A stretch of DNA of 64,000 bases from contig BGKB01000033.1 in NCBI GenBank assembly GCA_003116975.1, positions 186,001 to 250,000 on the forward strand, written 5' to 3'. Position 1 is the first letter of the stretch. The number at the start of each line of letters is the position of its first letter. Of the stretch, positions 38,701 through 47,782 are shown one piece after another. A model generated the notes under the pieces. The model worked only from the letters and a program-made list of their open reading frames with translations, was not told the DNA's origin and did not search any database. Source of the DNA: Aurantiochytrium sp. KH105. Taxonomy: Eukaryota > Sar > Bigyra > Thraustochytrida > Thraustochytriidae. A program made the position numbers and the translations under genes.

Positions 38701-38918
38701 GACGCAACGCAGCGAGACGCGACGCTGGGTCTCCCCGGCGGAAAAATTTTTTATCTAACCCACAAATTCCGAACGAGACAGAACTCGGCAGCAGAAACGA
38801 ATCAGGCCTCGCTCGAGCAGCAGCTGCAGCAGCAGCAGCCCATCGCGAGCAAGGCCTCAGCCAGCAAAACACCAATCAGAGCAAGAGTCGCACGCGAACC
38901 TTGACATCCTTTGCCAAC

Positions 38919-40208
38919 ATGTGCAAGGTCGAGACCAAGCAGCACGCTGCGGCCACCGCCGTCCAGGCACCGGAGCAGCAGCAGCAGTCGCACCAGCTGC
39001 CGTCCGCAGCGCAAGCCTCGACGGGAGAGGTCCTGGAAAAGCGACCCATTATCCATGGCAAGCACAATCCAGACCTGCCCACGCTCGGGGAGATTCGTGC
39101 CGCGGTACCCAAGCACTGCTTCGAGCGCTCGCTACTCACCAGTTCGCTGTACCTTGGGCGCGACCTCGTCATGGCAACGATCCTGTTCTGCACGGCGCGG
39201 CACTTCCTGCCCGTATACGACATGGGCGTCTTGGGCGCCATCGGCTGGACAGCCTACGTAATTGTTCAAGGCACGGTCTTTGCTGGACTCTGGGTCCTCG
39301 GTCACGAGTGCGGACATCAGGCATTTTCCAACTACAGAGTAGTCAACGACACGGTCGGCTACCTTGTGCACACTGCATTGCTTGTGCCTTACTTTAGCTG
39401 GGCGTACACGCATGGCTTGCACCACGCCCGTGTCAACCACATGCTCGACGGCGAGTCTCACACTCCCAACCTGCAAAAGAAAGTCATGGCTAACTTTCAA
39501 AAGTTCGCCGACCTCATGGGCGACGAGGCCTTTGCTGTCTTCCACGTCTTTATCTATCTCCTCCTCGCCTGGCCGCTGTACATCATCAATGGCAGCGGGG
39601 CATCCAAGCGCAACCACGAGGGTAAGCGGTGGTCAAAGGAGATGCTCAAGCGACCGAACCACTTTTTGCCCACCTCGGAGCTCTTCCCGGACAAGATGCG
39701 TCTAAGCGTGGCAGGCTCTTCGGCCGGTGTCCTCGTCGTCATTGCTGGCTTGTGTTACTGGGGTTCCATCGAGGGTTCGCGGACCGTGCTGCTTCAGTAC
39801 TTTCTCCCTTACCTTGTTGTGAACGCCTACCTCATTGGTTTCACATGGATGCAGCATACTCACCCAGATGTCCCGCATCTTGGCGAAGACGAGTGGTCCT
39901 GGGTCGCTGGAACCATTCTCACCATCGATCGCCCTTATCCTGCCTTTATCGACGTACTCACACACCGCATCGGATCCACGCACGTTGCGCATCATCTTTT
40001 CTCGAAGATGCCCTGGTACCATGCCCGCGAAGCCACTGTTCACATCAAGGCTTTGCTTGAGCCCAAGGGGGTCTACAACTATGACCCGACGCCGTTTTAC
40101 AAGGCGCTGTACAACACCGCCAGATACTGTCACTTTATGGAGGGCGTCGAAGGCATTCAGTTCTTCAAATGCGTCGACGCTCAATCTACGAAAGCAAAGG
40201 TCCTCTAA
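38919..40208 (+). CDS. Microsomal FAD2-like (delta-12 type) fatty-acid desaturase
   Basis: 429 residues. The three His boxes are HECGH (129-133), HGLHH (165-169) and HVAHH (355-359). Hydrophobic helix pairs surround them in the usual FAD2 order, with LLVPYFSWAYTH before box 2 and HHLFSKMPWYHAREAT after box 3. The C-terminal YDPTPFYKALY...C.F block matches the plant-type FAD2/FAD3 family. It should insert a double bond into oleoyl chains at the ER with cytochrome b5, giving linoleate. Omega-3 specificity cannot be excluded by eye; HVAHH favours FAD2. The Gln-rich N-terminus is about 50 residues long. Start choice: the ATG at 38919 (caacATGT); the frame is open further upstream through the decamer array, which looks like leader. 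Confidence 0.88.
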   Translation: MCKVETKQHAAATAVQAPEQQQQSHQLPSAAQASTGEVLEKRPIIHGKHNPDLPTLGEIRAAVPKHCFERSLLTSSLYLGRDLVMATILFCTARHFLPVYDMGVLGAIGWTAYVIVQGTVFAGLWVLGHECGHQAFSNYRVVNDTVGYLVHTALLVPYFSWAYTHGLHHARVNHMLDGESHTPNLQKKVMANFQKFADLMGDEAFAVFHVFIYLLLAWPLYIINGSGASKRNHEGKRWSKEMLKRPNHFLPTSELFPDKMRLSVAGSSAGVLVVIAGLCYWGSIEGSRTVLLQYFLPYLVVNAYLIGFTWMQHTHPDVPHLGEDEWSWVAGTILTIDRPYPAFIDVLTHRIGSTHVAHHLFSKMPWYHAREATVHIKALLEPKGVYNYDPTPFYKALYNTARYCHFMEGVEGIQFFKCVDAQSTKAKVL

Positions 40209-41432
40209 GTTTCCCTCCTTCTAGGACAATCACTTTCATTGCTACCATACAATGTAACTTCATCACCCCTTCTCGTAATCAATTTGTCTCTCTTTTCACC
40301 TTTTGATTGAATCGCCATCATGTAGGCCTACCTCTTCTTTTCTTTCCTTAGGTTCTACAGGCCAATTCCTTACCACGCACGTACGTAAAGCATTGTCGCA
40401 ATGAAAGCGCCAGGCATCAGAACGGACTACTCATCGATATTTTCTAAGTGAATCACATCAGAGTTGTGTTTGAGCTACGGATTTACATCAAAAACCCGAA
40501 AGACGGCGAGGTGTGGACATGTAAAAAGCAAAGAAGACGATAATTATATTAATATCGATCCCCCTTCGGTCGACCGAGGCGGCAACTTCTGTTGATGATG
40601 TCGGTGTTGAGACTGACCCTCGCAAGTGACGGCAAGTCTTCTGCGAAAGGTCGACGCGAAGCTCGAAACTTGAGTCATAAGAGCGATCGAGAGTTTTGAC
40701 TCTTATGAGTGCCTGATCTGGCGCATTTGCGTTGACTTCTAACCCCACTTATTACTTTCTGCTCCCCTTGTCACCACCCCCACGCGGCCCGAATAAGGGG
40801 TGACTTTCCGTCTTCGAAGTTGCGCGGCTCGAAAAGTCCGAGATGTCACGTTTCAGGCCGAGCCGAATCCAGGCGTCCTCGCCGCGATCTGCGAAAGGCA
40901 AGTGCCGATTTTCGAGAATGTCAAATCTTATCGTCCACCACAGACGGTCGCAAAATAGGCGCTTTAAGATTAAAACCAGACTGCGTCAAGACTGATTTCA
41001 TATTGTCTGTGCAGTATTACTTTTGTTCGCCCCAAAGGCACGCGAGCTTTTGCAGCGGAAACTTCCTCTTCGTGCTCGTTTGCATCCTCTCACGAGTGAA
41101 CACCATATTGTTGAGCGAGAGGTGCTTTGAGATGGGCGACGTGGTGCTTATCTCCTCCCGCGAGTGTACGAAGTGAATCGAGACGGAGCGCCTTGTGGCG
41201 GGCGTCGACGGCAGGCACCTTGGACATGCATAGAGTAGCGGCGCAGCCAATAATAATTTCTCACCACTACGTTTCTCGACGCGTGAGGGGCTGCGGTAGA
41301 GCAAGAATTGCAAGCAAACAATCGACAAAGTTTGTCTTGGCCACATTTTGCAAATATTTACAAAAGAGATGTGAGATGAAATGCAATGGGCGCCACGTAG
41401 GTTGAAGATAGGAGATAAAACAAGCTCTGGGA
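40209..41432. other. Convergent intergenic region, desaturase / THEM6-like
   Basis: 1.2 kb between two convergent stops. Composition is AT-richer than the coding DNA. An AGGCCTAC motif occurs at about 40324-40331. Short open frames (for example 40820-41176, +) have no recognisable domain. I see no RNA gene or mobile element. Confidence 0.5.
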
Positions 41433-42194
41433 CTACTTCGTTTTGTCATCCTGAACACTTTGCTTGCCTCCAAAGCTCTTCATCAAAACATCTGTCCCTT
41501 CGTCCCAGCGAAGAAAGCCATCAATGTTTGCGTGCTCGGTGGGCTTGCGCTTCTCAAGATCATCCAAAACATCCGAAGATACACCGATTCTAGTCAGGGC
41601 TTCACGCGGTGACATCTTGCGGCCTCCCTTTGTCGAGATTGTAATGGCGCGGACAATACCTTGCGCATAAACAACCTTGGGCGTCTCTTCTGCGCTCGCC
41701 GTAACGCTCGTAAAGGTCTGTGTCATGTACATCCATTTGTCGTCAAAGGCATCAATGGTGGTCCAAATCTGATACCTGGAAAAGGGAGGAATCGCGCGCT
41801 GCACATTGGAAACCAAGATGGAAAAGCAAGAGGTCAGTGATATGTCAAGACGTTTTATTGGGGAGGCGCCTGCTGGCGATGAACTTACTCTGTATCGGAA
41901 GGCCTGACTGCCGATCATGAATGTGTAGCCGTTCAAGAAAATCTCATTGGCAAGGCCGTTCATCCCGCATAGGTGCCAGCGGGCGAGCTCCGCTGCATAA
42001 GGGTACGAGGCGTTGTTCATGTGCAGGTTGAAGTCAACGTCCGTAATTGCGGGAAAGCCCGCTCGCGACCGCCAGATGTGCGGCGTGTCCAGTGCAAGCA
42101 TCGTGAGCGAGTGGAGCTTGCGCGAGGTCCATCCTCGTTGCGCCAGCCAACGCACAATGGCGCCAACGATGAGGGTGGCAAAGCCGCGGAGCAT
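41433..42194 (-). CDS. THEM6-like hotdog-fold thioesterase family protein, copy A (one intron)
   Basis: Exons are 42194-41889 and 41798-41433, with a 90 nt GT-AG intron (gtaagt...gtgcag) in phase 0 after FRYR. The spliced protein has about 223 residues. It starts with an N-terminal membrane segment. The hotdog core carries the 4HBT/THEM6 signature DVDFNLHMNNASYPYAAELARW, then RAIPPFSRYQIWTTIDAFDDKWMYMTQTF. THEM6 family members resemble acyl-CoA thioesterases and associate with the ER; activity is unproven in most. It shares about half its residues by eye, and the exact intron position, with the next gene, so the two are a tandem duplication. The intron has no in-frame stop, so retention would add 30 residues. 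Confidence 0.82.
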   Translation of the reverse strand: MLRGFATLIVGAIVRWLAQRGWTSRKLHSLTMLALDTPHIWRSRAGFPAITDVDFNLHMNNASYPYAAELARWHLCGMNGLANEIFLNGYTFMIGSQAFRYRVSSSPAGASPIKRLDISLTSCFSILVSNVQRAIPPFSRYQIWTTIDAFDDKWMYMTQTFTSVTASAEETPKVVYAQGIVRAITISTKGGRKMSPREALTRIGVSSDVLDDLEKRKPTEHANIDGFLRWDEGTDVLMKSFGGKQSVQDDKTK

Positions 42195-42959
42195 GTTCTT
42201 GCTCTACGTCTCCCGCCCAACAACGACGCTAGAATGCGAGTGCGAGTGCGAGGCCGAGCTCGAGTGGACGGATGAGTGACTAGCTCTACGGAGCGCGCAG
42301 CGAAGGACCGAGACGCGCTGCCTTGCCTCCGTTTCTGCAGGGCCGCCGCGCAGTTCACGAACTGCTAGTTTAGTTGGTCGCGCGTTGCCCACGCTGGGGA
42401 AGCGTCTTGCAGGTGTGGTGTGACGCGCCCACGCTTAGGCTTTGCCCGGCACACTGTAGGGCCAAGGGGCCCAAGGGTTTCCGTCGTCATCACGGCTGCT
42501 GACTGACTGCGCGCGAGTAAGCCCGGGTTTTCGGAAGACTAGTTCGCCTTGCGCGGCCCGTGGTCCAGCCCGTGGTCCAGCCAGGCAACGCAAGAGAGCC
42601 TCCTTTGTAGGGAGCGCTACGCGCGGTATAATCTGGAAGCCACGGCGATTCACATTTCCATCTCATTGCGTGCCATTTCGTTCAGACAGGCGAACGAGAC
42701 CTTGTCGGACGGCGAGGACGAAAAAAATGGCGCAGTGTACAGAATTCCCCCGCCCGCCGAATGGGAACCGTATTTAGTAAGATAGGTGTTCCTTGCTTTG
42801 TTTATGCAAGCGATGAAATGAAGCCCGAAAAGGGAACGATACTTTGAGCAAACGGGACGAGACGCAAAATATGAATCTGCAAAAGACTTTGTAATCAATC
42901 TATACGCGAAGAAGGCTTATGATCAAAGTCCTTCATAGTTCTAGGAAAGAGTAAAAAGG
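42195..42959. other. Intergenic region between the tandem THEM6-like genes
   Basis: 765 bp holding the upstream region of copy A and the 3' region of copy B (both -). It is GC-rich near copy A and AT-richer near copy B. Nothing else is recognisable. Confidence 0.5.
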
Positions 42960-43814
42960 TCATTTGGAGGGAAGACCAAAATCTTTCATCTTGCCATCGA
43001 CAGCATTGTCCCAATGCAGAAAGCCCTGAATGTGCGCCTGATTGTCAGGCTTACGCTCTTCGAGGCGATCGATCGCCTCGGACGACACACCAATTTCGCT
43101 GAGCACGTCGCGAGGAGTTAGCTGCATGCCGCGCTTTGGAGGCATGATAATGGCGCGGACGAGCCCCTGTGCATATACTACTTTGGGCTTTTCGTCTGCA
43201 GAGGCCGTTGGGCTCGTAAAGGTTTGCGTCATGTACATCCATCTGTCATCGATGGCCTCAATCACCGTCCATACTTGGTACTTGGCAAAGGGAGGAATAG
43301 CGCGCTAAAAAGATGCGACCAACAAAAGTTTGGAAACGTTGAGCGCGATGTTAGTTCTTTTCTCAAATAGAAACCAAACGACTGGGCTTGGATTCACCCA
43401 GTCTTTTCTTCTCATCTGTGCACGGTGTTGTCCAAGTGATAGCCTTTTCCTTCCCCCAACGAGAAATCAAAAAGGGCGAGGATCGTCAGATGTGAGAAAA
43501 CGTACTCTATAACGGAATGCTTGGCTGCCAAGAATAAAAGCCCATCGGTTCTTGACAACAGCGGAGACGAGGCCTACCTGTCCGGAGAGCTGCCAACGCG
43601 CAAGTTCGGCCGCAAAAACAAAGGAAGCGTTGTTCAGGTGCAAGTTGATGTCAACATCAAAAAGCGCCGGGAAACCTGCGCGCGTGCGATAAATGTGCGG
43701 CGTCTCGATGCCCAGCTTTCGCATGGCTTCAATCTTTTCCGGCACGCCTTCGCGTTGCACCATCCAGCGCTTGCCCAGACCTTGGAACGTCGCCAAGAGT
43801 CCACGGAAAACCAT
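42960..43814 (-). CDS. THEM6-like hotdog-fold thioesterase family protein, copy B (one intron)
   Basis: Exons are 43814-43506 and 43304-42960, with a 201 nt intron (gtacg...ttttag) at the same phase-0 position after FRYR as in copy A. The spliced protein has about 217 residues: MVFRGLLATFQGLG anchor, DVDINLHLNNASFVFAAELARW hotdog signature, then RAIPPFAKYQVWTVIEAIDDRWMYMTQTF and PKVVYAQGLVRAI. The likely role is acyl-thioester hydrolysis or binding at a membrane, by family. Unlike copy A, its intron is not a clean in-frame extension. Start choice: the ATG at 43814 (cacgATGG) aligns with the start of copy A; the frame runs upstream in low-complexity sequence. Confidence 0.82.
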
Positions 43815-44273
43815 CGTGCCACCTGCTTTGGGTGCGTCGGCAATGTCCTTCGATCCCCAACTCTGCTTGCTGCGTTCTGTACGCACTCCAGGTTGGTTTG
43901 GTGACTGCACGGCGCTGCGCCACGCTACGCTCGGAGGTGCAGTGCAAGCAGCCACGCCAGACCTTGCACGAGTCTTGGGCGGGCCCGCGCACGCGCCCTC
44001 GCCAAACCTCGAGCGTAGACCAAGCTTTGCAATCGCCCCCGAGGCAGGACTGACGCGGTGACGCAAAAGTGAGAATTTATTGCGAAATCGGTTTACCTTT
44101 GGTCATGTGCAGCCACAGCAGGCGGAAGGAGGGAAAAGAACAAAAGAACGAGGAGGAAAGGATGTTGTTTGTACAGAGTTCTAGGGCATGGTTGTGCGGG
44201 GACTACTATCGCGATCGCGTGCTAGAGATGGTGGTGGAGGTGGAACATATATACGTTTCCAGCCTTCTTTTCT
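43815..44273. other. Intergenic region, upstream of THEM6-like copy B
   Basis: 459 bp between two minus-strand genes. It is GC-rich next to copy B and purine-rich near the 3' end of the glutaredoxin fusion gene. No feature is recognised. Confidence 0.5.
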
Positions 44274-45197
44274 TTACGCGATGGACTGCGAAGTGCCCAT
44301 GGCAGCTGCGGCAGCAGCAGCTGCTGCTGCTGTCGTCGTAGACGAGCTCGCAGATGTAGTCTCGTTTTGTAATGACTTGGCCGGCGGGAGTGGAAGCTGA
44401 GCAAGCACAGTCTGTATGACGGTGGCATGAGGTTCAAGATCTAGACCAAGTCCCTTGGCCCACTTAAGGAGCGTGACAGCCGGAATCGACTGCGCAGCAT
44501 TAGCCAAGAGCATTTCATTGGCAGCAGCTAAGAGCACGAGCATACCTGCGCGAAGACCAACGTCATCGTGCACAAGCACGGGTCGGCTCATTTCCGAGAG
44601 CTTTTCAAGCGCCTTGAGAAGACTCGGCTCCGTGAGTGCATAAATGGGAAATTCCGCATAGGCAATCCCAGAAGACGTGCAGATTGGCTCCTCCTTTGGC
44701 GAGTACGCACCTGCGTCAGGGCGCAATATGTTCAGGACGCTTGCGACACCAAATGACTTGAGGGCCTCGAGCTGACGCGCCGTTGGTTGTGCAGAGAAAG
44801 CAAGACCGTCGGTCACCTTCATGAGAGATGCGTCTGGCGGAGGCGGAAATGCGGGCGTGGGGGACGGTTTCAATGCGAGTTCGAGCAGCTGGTGTCGCAG
44901 GACATTGTATCCGCCTTCGCAGGTTGCGTCGAGCTTCATGAACTTGGTCGCATCTCCGACATACTCTTCATTAAAAAACACATGCGGGACCGTAAAAGTG
45001 CCCGTGCGCCGCACGCAAAAAGCTGCATAGGCGGTCTCTTTGCCGCAGTCTACCGTTTTGATCGTGATCTCGGCGGGCGTGCCCGGGCGTGTGTCGGCGA
45101 TCTCTTGCAGCACGCACCCTCGGAACTTTTCCAGCATCGCGAGCACGCGTTTGCAGTACACGCAGTCCTCCTTCTCAAAGATGGTGACCTGCCCCAT
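44274..45197 (-). CDS. Glutaredoxin fused to a DUF442/BLH phosphatase-like domain lacking its catalytic Cys
   Basis: 307 residues. An N-terminal glutaredoxin fold (about 1-110) has the dithiol CVYC site (C12, C15) and the cis-Pro motif TVPHVFFNEEYVG. A Pro-rich linker leads to a domain at about 125-260 with the DUF442/BLH pattern: VTDGLAFSAQPTARQLEALKSFG, VASVLNILRPDA, then PVLVHDDVGLRAG. In active relatives that last loop reads HCRSGTR-like; here the Cys is Asp (D211) while His and Arg remain, so phosphatase or sulfur-transfer activity is doubtful. The C-terminus has Ser/Thr and an Ala run (about 290-300). The likely role is thiol-disulfide exchange with a regulatory module; that is inference. 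Start choice: ATG 45197 (gaggATGG), at the domain edge. Confidence 0.8.
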   Translation of the reverse strand: MGQVTIFEKEDCVYCKRVLAMLEKFRGCVLQEIADTRPGTPAEITIKTVDCGKETAYAAFCVRRTGTFTVPHVFFNEEYVGDATKFMKLDATCEGGYNVLRHQLLELALKPSPTPAFPPPPDASLMKVTDGLAFSAQPTARQLEALKSFGVASVLNILRPDAGAYSPKEEPICTSSGIAYAEFPIYALTEPSLLKALEKLSEMSRPVLVHDDVGLRAGMLVLLAAANEMLLANAAQSIPAVTLLKWAKGLGLDLEPHATVIQTVLAQLPLPPAKSLQNETTSASSSTTTAAAAAAAAAAMGTSQSIA

Positions 45198-45870
45198 CCT
45201 CGCTCGCTCCCCGGACCTTCGCCGCCTTCCCTCCTGCACTCGCGGAGCCCGCTCGCTCGCCCGCTCGCTCGCCCGCACGCGCACACGCACGCACGCAAGC
45301 GCTGCGGCAGCCCGCCTTCGCGCCGGGCTCCGTTCGGTCTTTAGCGATACCGCTTTGCTGCAAAGAGACAGACTCTGACAAACAGATAGTAGTGCGATAG
45401 AGTGACAGACTGACACGCAGACCAACCTCCGGGCCGCGACCCGGTCCTCGCGAGCGAGCCGGCCGAGACCGCGCTCTTTCCCGACTTCGCGCCCGGGTCT
45501 TCGCTCGCACGCTGCAGCTGCTCGCTGTCGCGCCCCGAGGCAGGTCTGGACTCGCCTGGCACCTCGGACCCGCCCCGCCGCCCTGGCGCCCGAGCCGGCG
45601 CGTTGCGCCCGGTCGCGCGCGAGCGGGCGCAGCCGGCGCAGTCGAGCGCGGCCCCGCTCGCTGTCTCTCGCAGTCACCGTCAGGCTGGCCGCACGCTCGT
45701 GCTTCGACAGGGATCAATCGCTCGACCCATCGATCGATCGATCGCTCGACCCGTCGACGCGGGCCGGCGTCGGGGCGGGCGGGGAGAGGCGGAAACCCGC
45801 GCTGCGCTGCGCCGGGCGGAAGGAAAGTCAGCGCCGCCGCTGCCACGCCCCGACCGAGCACTTGCGGAAC
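45198..45870. promoter_or_regulatory. Divergent promoter region with ATCG tract
   Basis: 673 bp between the glutaredoxin-fusion gene (-) and a coiled-coil gene (+). It is very GC-rich, with an ATCG tract at about 45729-45744. Open frames on both strands are compositional. Confidence 0.5.
45729..45744. repeat. ATCG tetranucleotide tract
   Basis: About four perfect ATCG units in a divergent promoter region. Confidence 0.75.
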
Positions 45871-47619
45871 ATGGCTGAGGATGACGACGACCCCTTCGAC
45901 CCCTTGGCGGTGCTCCAGCGCGTGCGCGCAGAGCTGGGGAGGCCTGTGCAGCGCGCGGGGCCAAAGGGAAATGGGCGCGGCGCGGAGCATGCCGCGGGAA
46001 CGGCAGCTCAGTCCTCGTGGCGAGCTCCGGAACTCGGAGACGCGATCGTGAATGGAAAAAACGAGCACGAGGACCAGCTTCAGCTGCACGATGCTAGCTT
46101 TAGTCATAGACTTGAAAAGCTTCCCGAGGATTTGGTAGAGCGCCCCGTGGGCCCAGCCACGCTGCTCTCCATCGCAGAGCTACAGATGCAGCTTGCACAT
46201 GCGCACGCACGGCTTGCAGAGCAAGAGGTTCGTATTGCAGACCTTCATGAAGAAAACAGAACGATGCAAACAAAGCTGCATACGCACCTTTCCGAACGCT
46301 CGCGCTGGCGCATCGAGCGGCGCGAGCTCGAAAGTGCGCTCCGCGAAGCGCACGCGCAAGTAAGCGAACTTCGTGCCTCTGCGAGTGCATCGCCGCGCTC
46401 CGAGGCATCGTCGTGCGCAACCTCCGCAGTTCATGCGCGACCCTCGACGCCATTGCGATCGCGTTCACCGTCTCCCTCGCGCTCATCAGCTGCGCCACGC
46501 AGTCATGCGTCTCTGCGACAAGTGACAGTCTATCCTGTTGCACATCAACAGCGGCGGAGACCCTCGACCGCCGGAAGCGGATCGCGCCGGAGGGTCTCCA
46601 CGCACTCTGCCATGACGAGCCCGCTGGATTGGGCTTCTGCAGAGATCAATACTCTGCACTCGAATTCGTACGCGCCCTCGCTACGTCCGCGCAGACGATC
46701 TGGCTTTGCAGCAATGGCTTCATCCTCAAGGACCTTGGTGTCGGGGCCCCGCACGGCGCAAGAGCCTTCTGCGGCCTCCGTAGTGTCGGATAAGTCCATG
46801 GGCGCGTCTGCGTCTTCACATGGGTCCGAGCAATTCTCACAGCACTCACGGACTGCGGATCATTTTTCCATGGAAACCTTTTCGGACCATTTCCGTGCCA
46901 ACACCTTGTCACGCTCTTCCACTCCGTCCCTTTCTCTCGCCGAGGCACGCGAGCTCGCAGCCACGGCCGCCACTGTTCCAGCCCTTGGTCGCATGCCTCC
47001 TAATGGCTTGTCATCAGATACACCATCACCTCCGCCTCCGCCACCGCCACCACCTTCGGCATCACCTTCGCTTTCCCAGACCCAGGTTTCAACGGGGCCA
47101 TCGACTGCTTCCTCAACAAGACGTTCGACCACCCCTGTTGCCCCCCCTGATCAGACGCACGCATCGCACGAGCGCAAGCAGCACACGAGCTCCCGCGACA
47201 TATCGAGCGAGCCTTCCGCGCAACAGTTCAAGGTCAAGCGGCCCTTTATTGGCACCGTTCGGCGCGGCTCCCTGTTTCGAGATTCGGTTTTTCATGTGGA
47301 GAATGATCACAGCGCAAAGCAGCGTAAAGAGGCAGCGCAGCACCGCGAGCGTGAGCAGAGACACACACGGGCTGGCTCACTCTCCTCGTTTGCGTCTGCC
47401 GGTACCTGGCATCGCCGTGGCCTTGGAAACGGAGATGGGACCGAGGGCACGGACCCGTCTTCACAGCAGGTAGCAGCTGCAGACTTGTATGCTTTCCAGG
47501 AAGAGAGCTCCTCTGTCGAAAATGGGGCTCGTCGGCCGCGTACCGCAGAGCGCGGGTCGCGCAAGTCCTCTCATGTGGGCTCTACGAAAAGCAGTGTCCG
47601 GACCTCTGTTGAACTTTAA
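45871..47619 (+). CDS. Hypothetical coiled-coil, Ser/Pro-rich protein
   Basis: 582 residues, not recognised. It begins MAEDDDDPFDPLAVL. A clear coiled coil lies at about residues 95-170 (heptads such as LQMQLAHAHARLAEQEVRIADLHEEN). The remainder is low-complexity and Ser/Arg/Thr-rich, with a run of about ten prolines near 390-400 and a charged RKEAAQHREREQRHTR segment near 490. It could be a cytoskeletal or centrosomal scaffold, but nothing in the sequence proves it. Start: ATG 45871 (gaacATGG). Confidence 0.6.
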   Translation: MAEDDDDPFDPLAVLQRVRAELGRPVQRAGPKGNGRGAEHAAGTAAQSSWRAPELGDAIVNGKNEHEDQLQLHDASFSHRLEKLPEDLVERPVGPATLLSIAELQMQLAHAHARLAEQEVRIADLHEENRTMQTKLHTHLSERSRWRIERRELESALREAHAQVSELRASASASPRSEASSCATSAVHARPSTPLRSRSPSPSRSSAAPRSHASLRQVTVYPVAHQQRRRPSTAGSGSRRRVSTHSAMTSPLDWASAEINTLHSNSYAPSLRPRRRSGFAAMASSSRTLVSGPRTAQEPSAASVVSDKSMGASASSHGSEQFSQHSRTADHFSMETFSDHFRANTLSRSSTPSLSLAEARELAATAATVPALGRMPPNGLSSDTPSPPPPPPPPPSASPSLSQTQVSTGPSTASSTRRSTTPVAPPDQTHASHERKQHTSSRDISSEPSAQQFKVKRPFIGTVRRGSLFRDSVFHVENDHSAKQRKEAAQHREREQRHTRAGSLSSFASAGTWHRRGLGNGDGTEGTDPSSQQVAAADLYAFQEESSSVENGARRPRTAERGSRKSSHVGSTKSSVRTSVEL

Positions 47620-47782
47620 AAGTATATCGTTTACCGTCTTCCTTTGGAAATTTCAAGGACACCTTGCGAGTTTGTTTTGTTCGTTGATCGATCAGCATGT
47701 CTTGAACGAATGCCCTGCATGGGAAGAAGAAAAATCAGTTGCTTTTTGTTAACTTATTTGCCTGCTGCGTCCTCGTTTGTTT

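Larger units (their letters stand above)
36206..38918. promoter_or_regulatory. Long divergent intergenic region between the DFR-like and desaturase genes
   Basis: 2.7 kb without a supported gene. It holds a TTC/GAA repeat just upstream of the DFR-like gene (36215-36239), ATCGATCAATCGATC motifs (36508-36530), an AGA repeat (37737-37774), Cys/Pro-rich open frames without domains (37900-38450), and a perfect ATCGCACCGC decamer array (38621-38700) upstream of the desaturase ATG. A non-coding first exon or long leader for the desaturase is possible. Confidence 0.45.

Noticed and set aside
37907-38918. Plus-strand frames upstream of the desaturase, including one continuous with it
   Set aside because: The content is low-complexity and runs through the decamer repeat. 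The family start fits the ATG at 38919.
40820-41176. 118-codon plus-strand frame in the convergent intergenic region
   Set aside because: No domain, no codon pattern like the neighbours, and it lies between two 3' ends.
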